Below, one piece after another: positions 8,757 through 16,899 of a stretch of DNA of 64,000 bases; the stretch's first letter is position 1, and every line of letters begins with the position of its first letter. The translations under genes were made by a program, and so were the position numbers. Below the pieces are notes generated by a model. The model did no database searches, was not told where the DNA came from, and was given only the letters and a program-made list of their open reading frames with translations. The stretch is from AC-56 sp963702195 (GTDB lineage Bacteria > Actinomycetota > Thermoleophilia > Solirubrobacterales > 70-9): assembly GCA_963702195.1 (NCBI GenBank), contig OY969725.1:186001-250000 (forward strand), given 5' to 3'.

Positions 8757-8770
8757 CGAACATATGTTCG
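8757..8770. promoter_or_regulatory. LexA-type SOS box upstream of HTH copy 1
   Basis: CGAACATATGTTCG is a perfect 14-bp palindrome and matches the Gram-positive/actinobacterial LexA box (CGAAC-N4-GTTCG). It lies 22 bases before the GTG start of the gene at 8734. On the minus strand CTATACG just upstream could serve as a -10, so LexA binding would block transcription until DNA damage. The box also lies about 75 bases upstream of tRNA-Glu. LexA itself is not in the window. Confidence 0.75.
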
Positions 8771-8829
8771 TATAGAGTAGATCCGCGCTCGGACGGAAAT
8801 GAGGCGCCTGGGTGGCCGAGTCGAACCCA

Positions 8830-8835
8830 TACACT
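8830..8835 (+). promoter_or_regulatory. Probable -10 element of tRNA-Glu
   Basis: TACACT stands 9 bases before the 5' end of tRNA-Glu and fits an actinobacterial -10 (TAnnnT). No convincing -35 is visible. Confidence 0.35.
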
Positions 8836-8844
8836 TGCTCCGTT

Positions 8845-8919
8845 GGCCCCGTGGTGTAAGGGTTTGAGCACGCGGTCCTTTCAAGGCCGAGGAGCTGGGT
8901 TCGAATCCCGCCGGGGCTG
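8845..8919 (+). tRNA. tRNA-Glu (anticodon TTC)
   Basis: A cloverleaf can be drawn. The acceptor stem is GGCCCCG with CGGGGCT (one G-T pair). The anticodon stem CGGTC/GGCCG encloses loop CTTTCAA with anticodon TTC, and the T loop is TTCGAAT. The T stem CTGGG/CCCGC has a T-G pair and a C-C mismatch, which is unusual. CCA is not encoded. lgt starts 48 bases downstream. Confidence 0.85.
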
Positions 8920-8967
8920 CTGTACAGGCATAAAGCACGGGTTCGATTTGAGCGCCATCCAACTCTG

Positions 8968-9756
8968 ATGCAACCCGAGATCCATCTAGGCCCCCTCACC
9001 CTCCAGACCTTCGGGATCGCGTTCGCCGTCGCGTTCATCGCCGCAGGCGCCGTGCTCGGGCGGCGGCTGAAGGAGATCGGCAAGTCCACTGATTGGGCCT
9101 ACGAGATGGTCATCTTCGCGCTGGTCGGCGGCATCGTCGGGGCGCGCCTCAATTACGTCATCCAGAACTACGACGCGGTCAAGGGCGACCTGCTCGGCAA
9201 CCTGTTCTCCGGCGCAGGCCTCGTCTGGTTCGGCGGCGCCGTCGGCGGCGCGATCGGGGTGGCGCTGTGGGCGTGGCGCCGCAAGATGCTGAACCTGACG
9301 CTGCTCGACATCTGCGCGGTGCCCCTCTGCGTGGGCTATGCGCTCGGGCGGATCGGCTGCCAGGTCTCCGGCGACGGCGACTACGGGAAGGCGTGGGACG
9401 GACCCTGGGCGATGGCCTATCCGCACGGGACGAAGCCGATCGACACGCCAGTGCAGCCGACCCCCGTCTACGAGACGCTCGCGATGGGCCTCGTTGCCTA
9501 CTTCCTCTGGCGGCTGCGCGACCGGGTCCAGCCCGGTGTGCTGTTCGCGACCTACCTGGTGCTGGCCGGCACCGAGCGGCTCCTGGTGGAGTTCATCCGC
9601 CGCAACACGCCGGACGTTCTCGGCCTCACCCAGCCGCAGCTGATCAGCATCGTGATGATGATCGTCGGCGGCGTGTGGCTGGTCGTGAAGGCGCGACGCG
9701 GCGAGCTCCTGCGCGACGACGGCGGCGCGACGTTGCCGGGCAGGGCGCCGGCCTAG
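8968..9756 (+). CDS. lgt: Prolipoprotein diacylglyceryl transferase
   Basis: A 262-residue polytopic membrane enzyme that moves diacylglycerol from phosphatidylglycerol to the lipobox Cys of prelipoproteins. YALGRIGCQVSGDGDYG is the Lgt signature with the essential Arg, and PTPVYETLAMG and ERLLVEFIRRN match the conserved C-terminal helices. About seven membrane segments are apparent. Length is normal. It would process the lipoproteins encoded in this window, including the metal-binding protein at 11912-13669. Confidence 0.92.
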   Translation: MQPEIHLGPLTLQTFGIAFAVAFIAAGAVLGRRLKEIGKSTDWAYEMVIFALVGGIVGARLNYVIQNYDAVKGDLLGNLFSGAGLVWFGGAVGGAIGVALWAWRRKMLNLTLLDICAVPLCVGYALGRIGCQVSGDGDYGKAWDGPWAMAYPHGTKPIDTPVQPTPVYETLAMGLVAYFLWRLRDRVQPGVLFATYLVLAGTERLLVEFIRRNTPDVLGLTQPQLISIVMMIVGGVWLVVKARRGELLRDDGGATLPGRAPA

Positions 9757-9770
9757 GTCCTCCAGTCCGC

Positions 9771-10214
9771 TCAGTTACGGCAGGCCCGACAGGCCCCGTG
9801 GAGCACCACATCGTGCTCGGCGACCTGGAACCGCACCTTGTGGGTCAGGCGATCGATCGTCTGCTCGAGCTCGTCGTCGTCGAACGGGATCACCCGCCCG
9901 CAGTGGTCGCAGACGAGGTGGTGGTGATGATCGCCCCCGGGCACTAGCGCTTCATACCGAGCGATCCCTTGGCCGACCTCCAGGCGCCCGACGAGCTTCA
10001 TCTCGGCCAGCAGCTCCAGCGTCCGGTAGATGCTCGCGAGGCCCACGCCGTGACCCTTCTGGCGCAGCCTCGACTCGATCTCCGGAACGGTGAGGGCGCA
10101 CGGCTGGGCCGCCAGCAGGTCAATCACCGCCAGCCTCGCCTGTCCCTTGCGCAGGCCCGCCGACTGCAGCTCCCCGATCGCGCGCTCGCGCCAGATGGTG
10201 CCCGACTCGGTCAT
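9771..10214 (-). CDS. Fur-family metal repressor (Zur-like)
   Basis: A 147-residue Fur-superfamily repressor. A winged helix (about 15-85, with SIYRTLELL as recognition region) is followed by a dimerisation domain. Cys102/Cys105 and Cys142/Cys145 form the structural zinc site, and HHHHLVCDHC (96-105) is the regulatory metal region. It overlaps the permease gene as ATGA and is the last gene of a metal-uptake operon, which points to zinc or manganese sensing rather than iron. The palindrome at 13704-13726 is its likely operator. Confidence 0.88.
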   Translation of the reverse strand: MTESGTIWRERAIGELQSAGLRKGQARLAVIDLLAAQPCALTVPEIESRLRQKGHGVGLASIYRTLELLAEMKLVGRLEVGQGIARYEALVPGGDHHHHLVCDHCGRVIPFDDDELEQTIDRLTHKVRFQVAEHDVVLHGACRACRN

Positions 10215-11122
10215 CGCGTTCGAGCGTACCCAGGCTCGCGGCCGCCAACAGCGGGGCGGGCGTGCCGGATACGGCGCAACACGCGGACCGCCCAGGCGCC
10301 GCCGCTGGCCACCGCGTAGAGCACTACCGTCACACCCGCGATGGAGGCTCCCGCGGCGGTGTTTGCGTAATAGGAGACGTAGAGACCGCCGACCCCCGCA
10401 GCGACAGCCAGGCCAGCGGCCACGAAGAGCATCGGCGCGAATCGCTTCACGAGAACAGCCGCCGTTGCGGCGGGCGCGACGAGCATCGCGAGCGCGAGCA
10501 GATTGCCAAGCCCCTGCACGGCGACCAGGATCGCCACTGAGAGCAGCGCCAGGAGAGCCGCGTCGACGATCACCGGGGAGACTCCGAGAGACCGCGCGGA
10601 CCCGCGGTCGAAGCCGACCGCCATCAGCGAGCCGTGCATCAGCCGCAGAGCGAACCCGGTCACGACGACCGCAACGCCCGCGAACCACAGGTCCCCGTCG
10701 CTCACCCCGAGCACGTCGCCGAACAGGAGGTTCTGGATCCCGGGCGGCGACGCCGGCGCGAGCGCCAGGAGCGCACCCATCCCGAACAGCGTCGTGATGA
10801 CGATCGCCACGGCCGTGTCCCGCCCGATCGTCGGCACACGCCCGGCGATCGCGATGCCCAGCGCCGCGACCACGAGGCCCGCGGCACCGCCGACCAAGAG
10901 CGGGATTCCCGTGAGCGCCGCGACCACCAGCCCAGGGAACAGCCCGTGCGCCAGCGACTCCGCGCTGTAGGAGAGGCCGTAGAAGACGATCCAGCAGCCG
11001 AGGGGCCCGCCGATCAGGCCGACTAGCACGATCTCGAGGAACGCTCGGCTGACGATCGCCTGGGACCACGGATCCGCGATCGCATGCCAAAGCCCGACGG
11101 CGGCGGGAGCGACCTCAGGCAT
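10211..11122 (-). CDS. Zinc/manganese ABC transporter permease (ABC-3 family)
   Basis: A 303-residue membrane permease of the ZnuB/MntB type with about eight helices. SRAFLEIVLVGLIGGPLGCWIVFYGLSYSAESLAHG (25-60) is the typical N terminus of ABC-3 permeases, and GNLLALAMLVAPAATAAVLVKR the typical late region. It overlaps the ATPase stop by 8 bases and the repressor start as ATGA. An alternative ATG at 11134 would add four residues. A second permease domain is fused to the binding protein of the same operon, so the transporter probably uses two different permeases. Confidence 0.85.
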   Translation of the reverse strand: MPEVAPAAVGLWHAIADPWSQAIVSRAFLEIVLVGLIGGPLGCWIVFYGLSYSAESLAHGLFPGLVVAALTGIPLLVGGAAGLVVAALGIAIAGRVPTIGRDTAVAIVITTLFGMGALLALAPASPPGIQNLLFGDVLGVSDGDLWFAGVAVVVTGFALRLMHGSLMAVGFDRGSARSLGVSPVIVDAALLALLSVAILVAVQGLGNLLALAMLVAPAATAAVLVKRFAPMLFVAAGLAVAAGVGGLYVSYYANTAAGASIAGVTVVLYAVASGGAWAVRVLRRIRHARPAVGGREPGYARTR

Positions 11123-11915
11123 GCTCCTCACCATGTCCGTGCTCGTGGTGGTGGTGGGCCGGGAGCACGGCGACGTGCTCTCCGTCCTCGCGCAGCTCAA
11201 GGATCATCCCGCCGTGCGTAGCCTCCAGCACGGGCATCGTCAGCACCTCGTCCGGTGGCCCGAACGCCACCTGTCGGTGATTGAGGCAGAGAACCCGATC
11301 CCAGCGCCTGGCCTGCTCGATGTCGTGCGTGGCGATCAGCACCGTCCGTCCTTCCGCGGCGAGTCGATCGATCAGCTCGCTGAGCCCGTCGGCGCTTCGG
11401 GTGTCCAGCCCGGTGAACGGCTCGTCGAGAAGCAGAACACTCGCATCCTGCACCAGGGCTCTGGCCACGAGCACCCGCTGACGCTGCCCACCCGACAGCT
11501 CCCCGAAGCTTCGCGAGGAGAGCTCCGCCAGGCCGACCGACCACAGCGCCTCGCGGGCAGCCGACCGCTCGGCCCGGCCAGGATGACGCCACCAGCCTCG
11601 GATCGGGATCGTCCCCATGAGCGCCACGTCGAGCGCGGTCACGGGGTAGTCGAGACGCGACCTCTCGGTTTGGGGGACCGTGGCGCAGCGCCCCCCGACG
11701 CTGACCCCCCCGGACAACGGCTCGAGCTCACCGAGCAGCGCGCGGAAGAGCGTCGTCTTACCGCCACCGTTTGGGCCCAGCACGCCGATCCGCTGCCCTG
11801 CAAGAGCGCTGAACGTGACGTCCCGGAGCGCGGGCGAGCCGTCATAGCCAACGGCCAGTCCATTCGCCCGAACCAGCATGTCGCGGTCGAGCCTCTGCCG
11901 ATCGGCGGCGCTCAT
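11115..11915 (-). CDS. Zinc/manganese ABC transporter ATP-binding protein
   Basis: A 266-residue ATPase that powers metal uptake. Walker A GPNGGGKTT is at 47-55, the signature is FGELSGGQRQRVLVARAL, Walker B is VLLLDEPFTGLD and the switch is ATHD. The last 14 residues (AHHHHEHGHGEEHA) are His-rich, a likely metal-binding tail on the cytosolic side. It starts with ATG at 11915, overlapping the stop of the fused permease-binding protein as ATGA. Confidence 0.9.
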   Translation of the reverse strand: MSAADRQRLDRDMLVRANGLAVGYDGSPALRDVTFSALAGQRIGVLGPNGGGKTTLFRALLGELEPLSGGVSVGGRCATVPQTERSRLDYPVTALDVALMGTIPIRGWWRHPGRAERSAAREALWSVGLAELSSRSFGELSGGQRQRVLVARALVQDASVLLLDEPFTGLDTRSADGLSELIDRLAAEGRTVLIATHDIEQARRWDRVLCLNHRQVAFGPPDEVLTMPVLEATHGGMILELREDGEHVAVLPAHHHHEHGHGEEHA

Positions 11916-13669
11916 CCGAGCCCGCCGATCCGGCAGCCACGCTTGGCGCCCGTGAAGCCGCGGACCATCGCGTTCGCGTTCGCCTGCTCCATGCCGAGAT
12001 ACGTCGCGCCGGGCGAGGAGGACGGGCCGAGCGTGTCTCCGTAGAGCGTCAGGTTGCTGATCGCGCCCGTCTGCCTCGCGAGCGCCTGCGCGACGTCTGG
12101 GTTGATCGAGCTCTCTGGAAAGAGCGCGTGCACGTGCTCGCGCCGAATCTCGTCCGCCAGCTGCGCGATCTCACCCGCCGACGGCTGCGCCTCGGTGGTC
12201 TGGGATGGGATCACCGCGCCGACGACCTTGATCCCGTAGCGCTTCGCGAAGTAGTTGAACGCGTCATGATCGGTCACCAGCTTGCGCTGGGCCGGCGGCA
12301 CCGACGCGAAGCACCGACTGATCCCGGAATCGAGCGTGTGGAGCTTCTTCAGGTAGGCGGCCGCATTGCGTTGGAATGCCTTTCGCTCCGAGGGGTCGGC
12401 GGCAACCATGGCGTCGCGTATCTCCCGAACCGCGGCCTCGGCGTTGACCGGGTCATGCCACCAGTGCGGGTCATACCGCGACGCCTCTGGCCCGCTGGTC
12501 TCGCCCGCGACGTGCACCGGCAGATGAGCCCCGAGGTCGACAACCCGGGCATCGGCTCCGGACTCGCTCACGACCTTGCCCATCCACGCGTCGAGGCTGT
12601 CCCCGTTGTCCAGCACGAGCTTCGCTCCCGCCGTGGCGGTGACGTCCCCGGGCCTGGGCTCATACTCGTGCGGGTCCGTGTTCGGCTGGAGGATCTGGTG
12701 AACGTCGACCGCCTCTCCGCCGACGGTCCGCGCGAAGTCAGCGATCTGCGTCGTCGTTGCGACCACCGACAGCTTGTCCCCCGACGAGCCCGCCTGCGTA
12801 CACCCGGTCAGGCCCGCCGCAAGTGCAACGAGGGCGGCGGTCGCCGGCGCCAAGGCAACCCGGCGGGAGCGCGGCAGTGCCTTGGCCACCGCGGCCAGCG
12901 CGAACACACCCCCAGCGAGGACCGCGATCGCAGGCCCCGGCGGCGCGTTCACCTCCACGGACAGCCACAACCCGCCGATTCCCTCGAACGCGACCAGGAT
13001 CACCGTGGCGAGCTGCCATGCGGGCATCCGTTGCATCCAGAGCCTCGTGGTCGCCGCGGGCACCACTAGCAAGGCGGCGGCGAGCAGGGCGCCGGCCGCG
13101 GAGAGGACCGAAACCGCCCCGAGCGCGACTAATCCGAGCAGAACCAGATCCGGAAGGAGCGCGGGCACGCCGAGCGCCCGGGCACTCTCGGGGTCGAATC
13201 CCGTGGCGAGCCAGCTGCGGCCGAGCAACAGGTTCGCCGCGAGAACCATCGCGCTGAGGGCCCCAGCGAAGATCAGGTCGCGAGGCTCCAGCACGAGCAG
13301 ACTTCCGAACAGGAGCGTCTCGATGTTCGACCCCGAGTGAAAGACGTCGGACGCCAGGATCACACCCAGCGCCAGCGCGCCCACCAGCGCGAGAGCCGTT
13401 CGGCTGTCGTAGAGCTCCCGCCGTCCCGCGCCCAGCCTCCCCACCACGAGGGCGAATGCGAGGCCCATGCCGAACGCGCCGATCTGAGGCGCGAATCCGA
13501 GGCCGTCGGCGAGGACGAGCCCGGGGAAGGCGGCCGTTGCAAGGGCGTGCGAGTAGAAGGCGAGACCGCGCACCACGATCCAGGTGCCGAGCAGGCCGAG
13601 CCCGACCGACAGCAGGACGACCTCCAGCAGGCCGCGCTGGACGAAGGGAAGTTGAAATGGGTCGAACAG
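11912..13669 (-). CDS. Fused metal ABC permease and substrate-binding lipoprotein
   Basis: A 585-residue protein that joins two parts normally encoded separately. Residues 1-265 are an ABC-3 permease (FQLPFVQRGLLEVVLL...GLGLLGTWIVVRGLAFYSHA at the start). Residues 290-585 are a ZnuA/AdcA-type binding protein with NTDPHEYEP, DPHWWHDP and ALFPESSIN regions that supply metal-ligand His residues. A lipobox LTGC (Cys290) sits at the joint after a hydrophobic stretch. No ATG/GTG/TTG exists upstream of 13576; CTG at 13669 has GAGGAG eight bases before it and restores the missing permease N terminus. An internal GTG at 12889 could start a separate lipoprotein, but I see no ribosome site for it. Confidence 0.8.
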   Translation of the reverse strand: MFDPFQLPFVQRGLLEVVLLSVGLGLLGTWIVVRGLAFYSHALATAAFPGLVLADGLGFAPQIGAFGMGLAFALVVGRLGAGRRELYDSRTALALVGALALGVILASDVFHSGSNIETLLFGSLLVLEPRDLIFAGALSAMVLAANLLLGRSWLATGFDPESARALGVPALLPDLVLLGLVALGAVSVLSAAGALLAAALLVVPAATTRLWMQRMPAWQLATVILVAFEGIGGLWLSVEVNAPPGPAIAVLAGGVFALAAVAKALPRSRRVALAPATAALVALAAGLTGCTQAGSSGDKLSVVATTTQIADFARTVGGEAVDVHQILQPNTDPHEYEPRPGDVTATAGAKLVLDNGDSLDAWMGKVVSESGADARVVDLGAHLPVHVAGETSGPEASRYDPHWWHDPVNAEAAVREIRDAMVAADPSERKAFQRNAAAYLKKLHTLDSGISRCFASVPPAQRKLVTDHDAFNYFAKRYGIKVVGAVIPSQTTEAQPSAGEIAQLADEIRREHVHALFPESSINPDVAQALARQTGAISNLTLYGDTLGPSSSPGATYLGMEQANANAMVRGFTGAKRGCRIGGLG

Positions 13670-13703
13670 GGGGTGGGCTCCTCAGGTGTCGGTGAAGCAC
13701 GAG

Positions 13704-13726
13704 ATGATAATGGGACTCATTCTCAT
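13704..13726. promoter_or_regulatory. Fur/Zur-type operator of the metal uptake operon
   Basis: ATGATAATG-GGACT-CATTCTCAT is a 9-bp inverted repeat with one mismatch. It is AT-rich against a GC-rich background and resembles Fur/Zur boxes. It lies 35 bases upstream of the proposed CTG start of the operon that ends in the Fur-family gene, giving a simple autoregulatory loop. Confidence 0.65.
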
Positions 13727-13846
13727 CTGACGATTGGACGGAATGAAGCCGGCGGATGGGCGGTTGAGGGCCGGTGGATCGGACAGATGGTGCCCGCGGG
13801 AAACGCGGGGCGAGCCGGCGGACGCGCGGTGCCATAATCAGGCGCG

Positions 13847-14029
13847 ATGTGCGTTCAGTGCATGATGGCCGCGATGGGCTCGGTCGCCGCCGCCAGCGGC
13901 ACCCGCACATGGCTCGGGCGTAAGAAGGCCGATTGGCTTACGCCCCGGCGCATGCGCTTCATCACAGTCGCTCTGTTCGTAGGCGCCGTGATCGCCGCCG
14001 GCACCATGAGCGGCAGCGGCGGCGCCTAG
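13847..14029 (+). CDS. Small CxxC membrane protein, 60 aa
   Basis: A 60-residue protein with Cys2 and Cys5 (MCVQCMM) at the very N terminus and one predicted membrane helix near the C terminus (about 38-55, RFITVALFVGAVIAAGTM). It stands alone between the metal operon and the SDR gene and overlaps the convergent SDR stop by 4 bases. No function is recognised. Confidence 0.5.
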   Translation: MCVQCMMAAMGSVAAASGTRTWLGRKKADWLTPRRMRFITVALFVGAVIAAGTMSGSGGA

Positions 14030-14778
14030 ACGGAGCGCAGCAAGCCGCCGTCCAGCGGCACCACGGATCCCGTGAGGTAGGCGGCGCGCTCCGAGCAGAT
14101 GAAGGCGACGAGGTCGCCAAACTCCTCCGGCTGGCCAAGCCGGCCGGCCGGTACGCCCTCGGCGGCGTGGCGCTCCATCTCCTCCCAGGACCCCCAGTTG
14201 TCGGCGAGCCGGTCGGTCGCGAAACGACCGGTGGCGACCGTGTTGACGGTCACCCCGTCCGCCGCGACCTCGCTCGCCAGCGTCTTGAAGAGGCCGACCG
14301 CGGCCATCCGGTTCGCGTTCGAGAGCGTCAGGTGTGGGATCGGCTCGCGGACTGAGCTGGAGCCGACGTTCACGATCCGTCCCCATTTACGCTCGCGCAT
14401 CCCGGAAAGCACCGCCTCGACGAGGACGAGCGGAGCGAGCACGAGCGAGCGATACGTCTCCTCCCACACCTCTCGTTCGTGGTCCAGGGCGGCGCCGAGC
14501 GGCGGCCCGCCGGTGTTGGTGACCAGGATGTCGACCGGGCCGAGCTCCGCCGCCACCTCGTCCGGGAGCGCCGCCAGCCGGTCGAGATCGCCCGTATCCG
14601 CCTCGAAGACGGCGGTGTCGCCGTCGATCTCCTTCGCCGCCTCCGCCAGGCGCTCGCGGGAGCGGCTCGCCATCGCAACGCGCGCGCCCTCACGGGCTAG
14701 GGCGGCGGCGATCGCCCGCCCGATCCCGCGACTCGCCCCCATCACCAGCGCCGTCTTTCCCGCGATCTTCAAGTCCAT
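14026..14778 (-). CDS. SDR-family oxidoreductase with altered active site
   Basis: A 250-residue short-chain dehydrogenase/reductase-like protein. The NAD(P)-binding motif GASRGIG is at 14-20, and the second strand motif appears as NTGGPP. The Ser of the catalytic triad is present in VGSSSVREP. The usual YxxxK is replaced by a stretch reading LTLSNANRMAAVG, so classic proton transfer by Tyr/Lys is not expected. Such FabG-like proteins exist in many bacteria, but their reaction is not known to me. It is divergent from the catalase gene (35 bases apart). Confidence 0.8.
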   Translation of the reverse strand: MDLKIAGKTALVMGASRGIGRAIAAALAREGARVAMASRSRERLAEAAKEIDGDTAVFEADTGDLDRLAALPDEVAAELGPVDILVTNTGGPPLGAALDHEREVWEETYRSLVLAPLVLVEAVLSGMRERKWGRIVNVGSSSVREPIPHLTLSNANRMAAVGLFKTLASEVAADGVTVNTVATGRFATDRLADNWGSWEEMERHAAEGVPAGRLGQPEEFGDLVAFICSERAAYLTGSVVPLDGGLLRSV

Positions 14779-14812
14779 GCGCCGAATCTATCGGTGGGAT
14801 ACGGTGAGCGCG

Positions 14813-15772
14813 ATGCCAGGCGGCGACCTCTACGAGCAGATCGTCGACGCCGCCAACGACCTCTACGGCTCCCACGCCCGGAACCGCGCCCTACATGCGA
14901 AGGGGACCTGGTGCGCCGGCACCTTCACTGCTACCCCGGAGGCCGGCGAGCTCACCCGGGCCGCCCACTTCCAGGGCGAGCCCACCCCGGCGCTGATCCG
15001 CTTCTCGAACGCCAGTGGCGATCCTCAGTCCGACGACTGGCAGCGCGATTCCCGCGGCATGGCCGTCAGGTTGCGCCCCTCGGGCGGCGAGGAGGCCGAC
15101 ATCCTCGCCGTCACCAGCCCGGCGTTCGTCAGCCGCACGCCGCAGGACTTCCTTGAGCTCATCCGGCTCCGCAAGCCCAACCCCGAGACGGGCCAGCCTG
15201 ACTGGGAGAAGCTCGGCGCCTTCCTCGGCGAGCACCCGGAGTCGCAGACCGCGGTGCAGGCGACGCTGAACGCCGAGCCTCCGGCGAGCTTCGCGACCCT
15301 CGTCTATCACTCCCCGCACAGCTACCGGTTCCTCGCCGCCGACGATGCGGCGACCTGGGTCCGCTACCGTTGGCGCCCCGAGGCGGGCGAGGCCACTCTC
15401 GGCGACGACGACGCCAAGGCGCTCGGAAGCGACTACCTGAGCGCCGAGCTCCGCGAGCGCCTGGCGGGCGGCCCGGTTTCGTTCGAGCTGAAGCTCCAGA
15501 TTCCGACTGAGGACGACCCGATCGACGACCCCACCGCCGTCTGGCCGGGCGATCGCGAGCGCGTGGCGGCCGGCGCCCTCGAGATCACCGAGATTGTCGA
15601 CGACCCGGAGGGCGGCGAGCACATCGAGGTGTTCGATCCGACGCGGGTGCCCGACGGCGTCGAGCTCTCGGACGACCCGATTCTGCACGCCCGCGCCAGG
15701 GCCTATTCCGTGTCCGCCTACCGACGTCTAGGGACGGACGTGGAGAACCCCTCGACGCCACCCAGCCACTGA
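14813..15772 (+). CDS. Small catalase-family heme peroxidase
   Basis: A 319-residue member of the truncated catalase group (SrpA-like), which lacks the C-terminal domains of monofunctional catalases. ALHAKGTWCAGTFTA places the distal-site His near residue 28, and ALIRFSNASGD matches the heme pocket. ARARAYSVSAYRR near the C terminus resembles the usual end. No signal peptide is seen. A GTG three codons upstream is an alternative start. The following membrane-protein gene starts 7 bases after its stop, so the two probably form an operon. Confidence 0.8.
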   Translation: MPGGDLYEQIVDAANDLYGSHARNRALHAKGTWCAGTFTATPEAGELTRAAHFQGEPTPALIRFSNASGDPQSDDWQRDSRGMAVRLRPSGGEEADILAVTSPAFVSRTPQDFLELIRLRKPNPETGQPDWEKLGAFLGEHPESQTAVQATLNAEPPASFATLVYHSPHSYRFLAADDAATWVRYRWRPEAGEATLGDDDAKALGSDYLSAELRERLAGGPVSFELKLQIPTEDDPIDDPTAVWPGDRERVAAGALEITEIVDDPEGGEHIEVFDPTRVPDGVELSDDPILHARARAYSVSAYRRLGTDVENPSTPPSH

Positions 15773-15779
15773 GGCGCGC

Positions 15780-16739
15780 ATGAGCGGCGGGTTCCGTCGT
15801 TCGAGCACGTTCGGCCTCGTCGGCGTCGTCGTCGTCATGGTCGCCGTCGCCGTGATCGCCCTCCAGTACGGCAGTGGCACGGCCCATCCGACCGGCGCGC
15901 TGATCGCGATCGTGGCGATCGTCTTCGGCTTCATCGCCGTCCTCATGGCCCTCCAGCGCCGCGACCTGAACCGCGTGTCCGGAGTCGCTGAGCGCGAGGC
16001 GCTGGCCGACGTGGGGCCCGTCTCCGACCCCACCTCCGTCCCTCCCGGCTCGTTGATCGCGGCGATGGCCGTTCGGCCGGCGGAAGAGCGGGCGCTCGCG
16101 GGAACCGCGGCCGCATGGGGAGTCGCGCGCGGCTCGATGAACTCGGCCGCCGTGATGGTGGTCCTGATCTTCTGTGCGATGGCGCCCTGGATCATGTTCC
16201 AGTGGAAGTGGTCGCTCATCGTGATGCTCCCGATCATCGGGGTGTACCTGCTGTATCTCCTCGTCCGCATCTTCATTCCCTCCGGAACGGTGGGGCAGGC
16301 ATTCCGGGCGGGCGCCGACACGCTCTCGCCGCTCGGCCTCGAAATGACGCAGCAGCCGAAGGTCGGGCTGAATCCGCGAATCGACCGGCCTGGGTACAGC
16401 GCCAAGATGGTCGGCACGTTCGCTCTCGAGGGCGAGCGCCACGGCCGGCACGTCTCGATGCGGCGCGAGAGCGACGGCCCAACGGTGATCTCGCTTGAGG
16501 GCGCCTACCCGGAGTTCACGGTCAAGTCCGACGACGACCGCCTGCGGGCCGCCCGCGGCGCTCCACCCCAGGTCGGCCGAGCGCTCGGCTCCCTGAGCCG
16601 CTCGAAGCGCTGGAAGGGCATGGAGCTTCGGGCCGGCGCGACCGGCATCGCGGTGGAGCGCCGTCGCGACTCGTCGGGCTTCGACTGGCTCTGCGACCTG
16701 TGGCTCGCCGAGCGCTTGGCGGACGCGGTGCGAGCTTAG
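15780..16739 (+). CDS. Hypothetical membrane protein, 319 aa
   Basis: An unrecognised protein with hydrophobic segments at about 10-31, 38-58 and a paired region at 120-162, followed by a soluble C-terminal half (165-319). A signal-anchor-like N terminus begins MSGGFRRSSTFGLVGVVV. It starts seven bases after the catalase stop. The C-terminal half has no motif I know. Four membrane passes with the C-terminal domain in the cytosol is a plausible topology. Confidence 0.6.
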   Translation: MSGGFRRSSTFGLVGVVVVMVAVAVIALQYGSGTAHPTGALIAIVAIVFGFIAVLMALQRRDLNRVSGVAEREALADVGPVSDPTSVPPGSLIAAMAVRPAEERALAGTAAAWGVARGSMNSAAVMVVLIFCAMAPWIMFQWKWSLIVMLPIIGVYLLYLLVRIFIPSGTVGQAFRAGADTLSPLGLEMTQQPKVGLNPRIDRPGYSAKMVGTFALEGERHGRHVSMRRESDGPTVISLEGAYPEFTVKSDDDRLRAARGAPPQVGRALGSLSRSKRWKGMELRAGATGIAVERRRDSSGFDWLCDLWLAERLADAVRA

Positions 16740-16759
16740 GCGCCGCCGTACCTCGACGA

Positions 16760-16834
16760 TGGGCGGTGCCGGACTCGAACCGGCGACCCCTCGCGTGTAA
16801 AGCGAGTGCTCTGACCAGGCTGAGCTAACCGCCC
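16760..16834 (-). tRNA. tRNA-Val (anticodon TAC)
   Basis: Read on the minus strand, acceptor GGGCGGT pairs with ACCGCCC. The anticodon stem CTCGC/GCGAG encloses TTTACAC with anticodon TAC, and T arm CCGGTTCGAGTCCGG is regular. The discriminator is A and CCA is not encoded. It is divergent from HTH copy 2, with the LexA-type box between them. Confidence 0.95.
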
Positions 16835-16884
16835 GGCTCCATTCTTCCAGCGCCTCCGCCTGTCCGGCGGTCCGAGCTTTCATG

Positions 16885-16898
16885 CGAACATGTGTTCG
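16885..16898. promoter_or_regulatory. LexA-type SOS box at HTH copy 2
   Basis: CGAACATGTGTTCG matches CGAAC-N4-GTTCG, and the palindrome extends outward to CATG...CATG (16881-16902), with only the two central bases unpaired. It lies between in-frame ATG codons at 16882 and 16900, so LexA would sit on the start region. It is also about 50 bases upstream of tRNA-Val. Confidence 0.75.
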
Positions 16899-16899
16899 C

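Noticed and set aside
12738..13910. Minus-strand frame of 390 codons over the metal transporter
   Set aside because: Overlaps the fused permease in another frame; Arg-rich with no domain.
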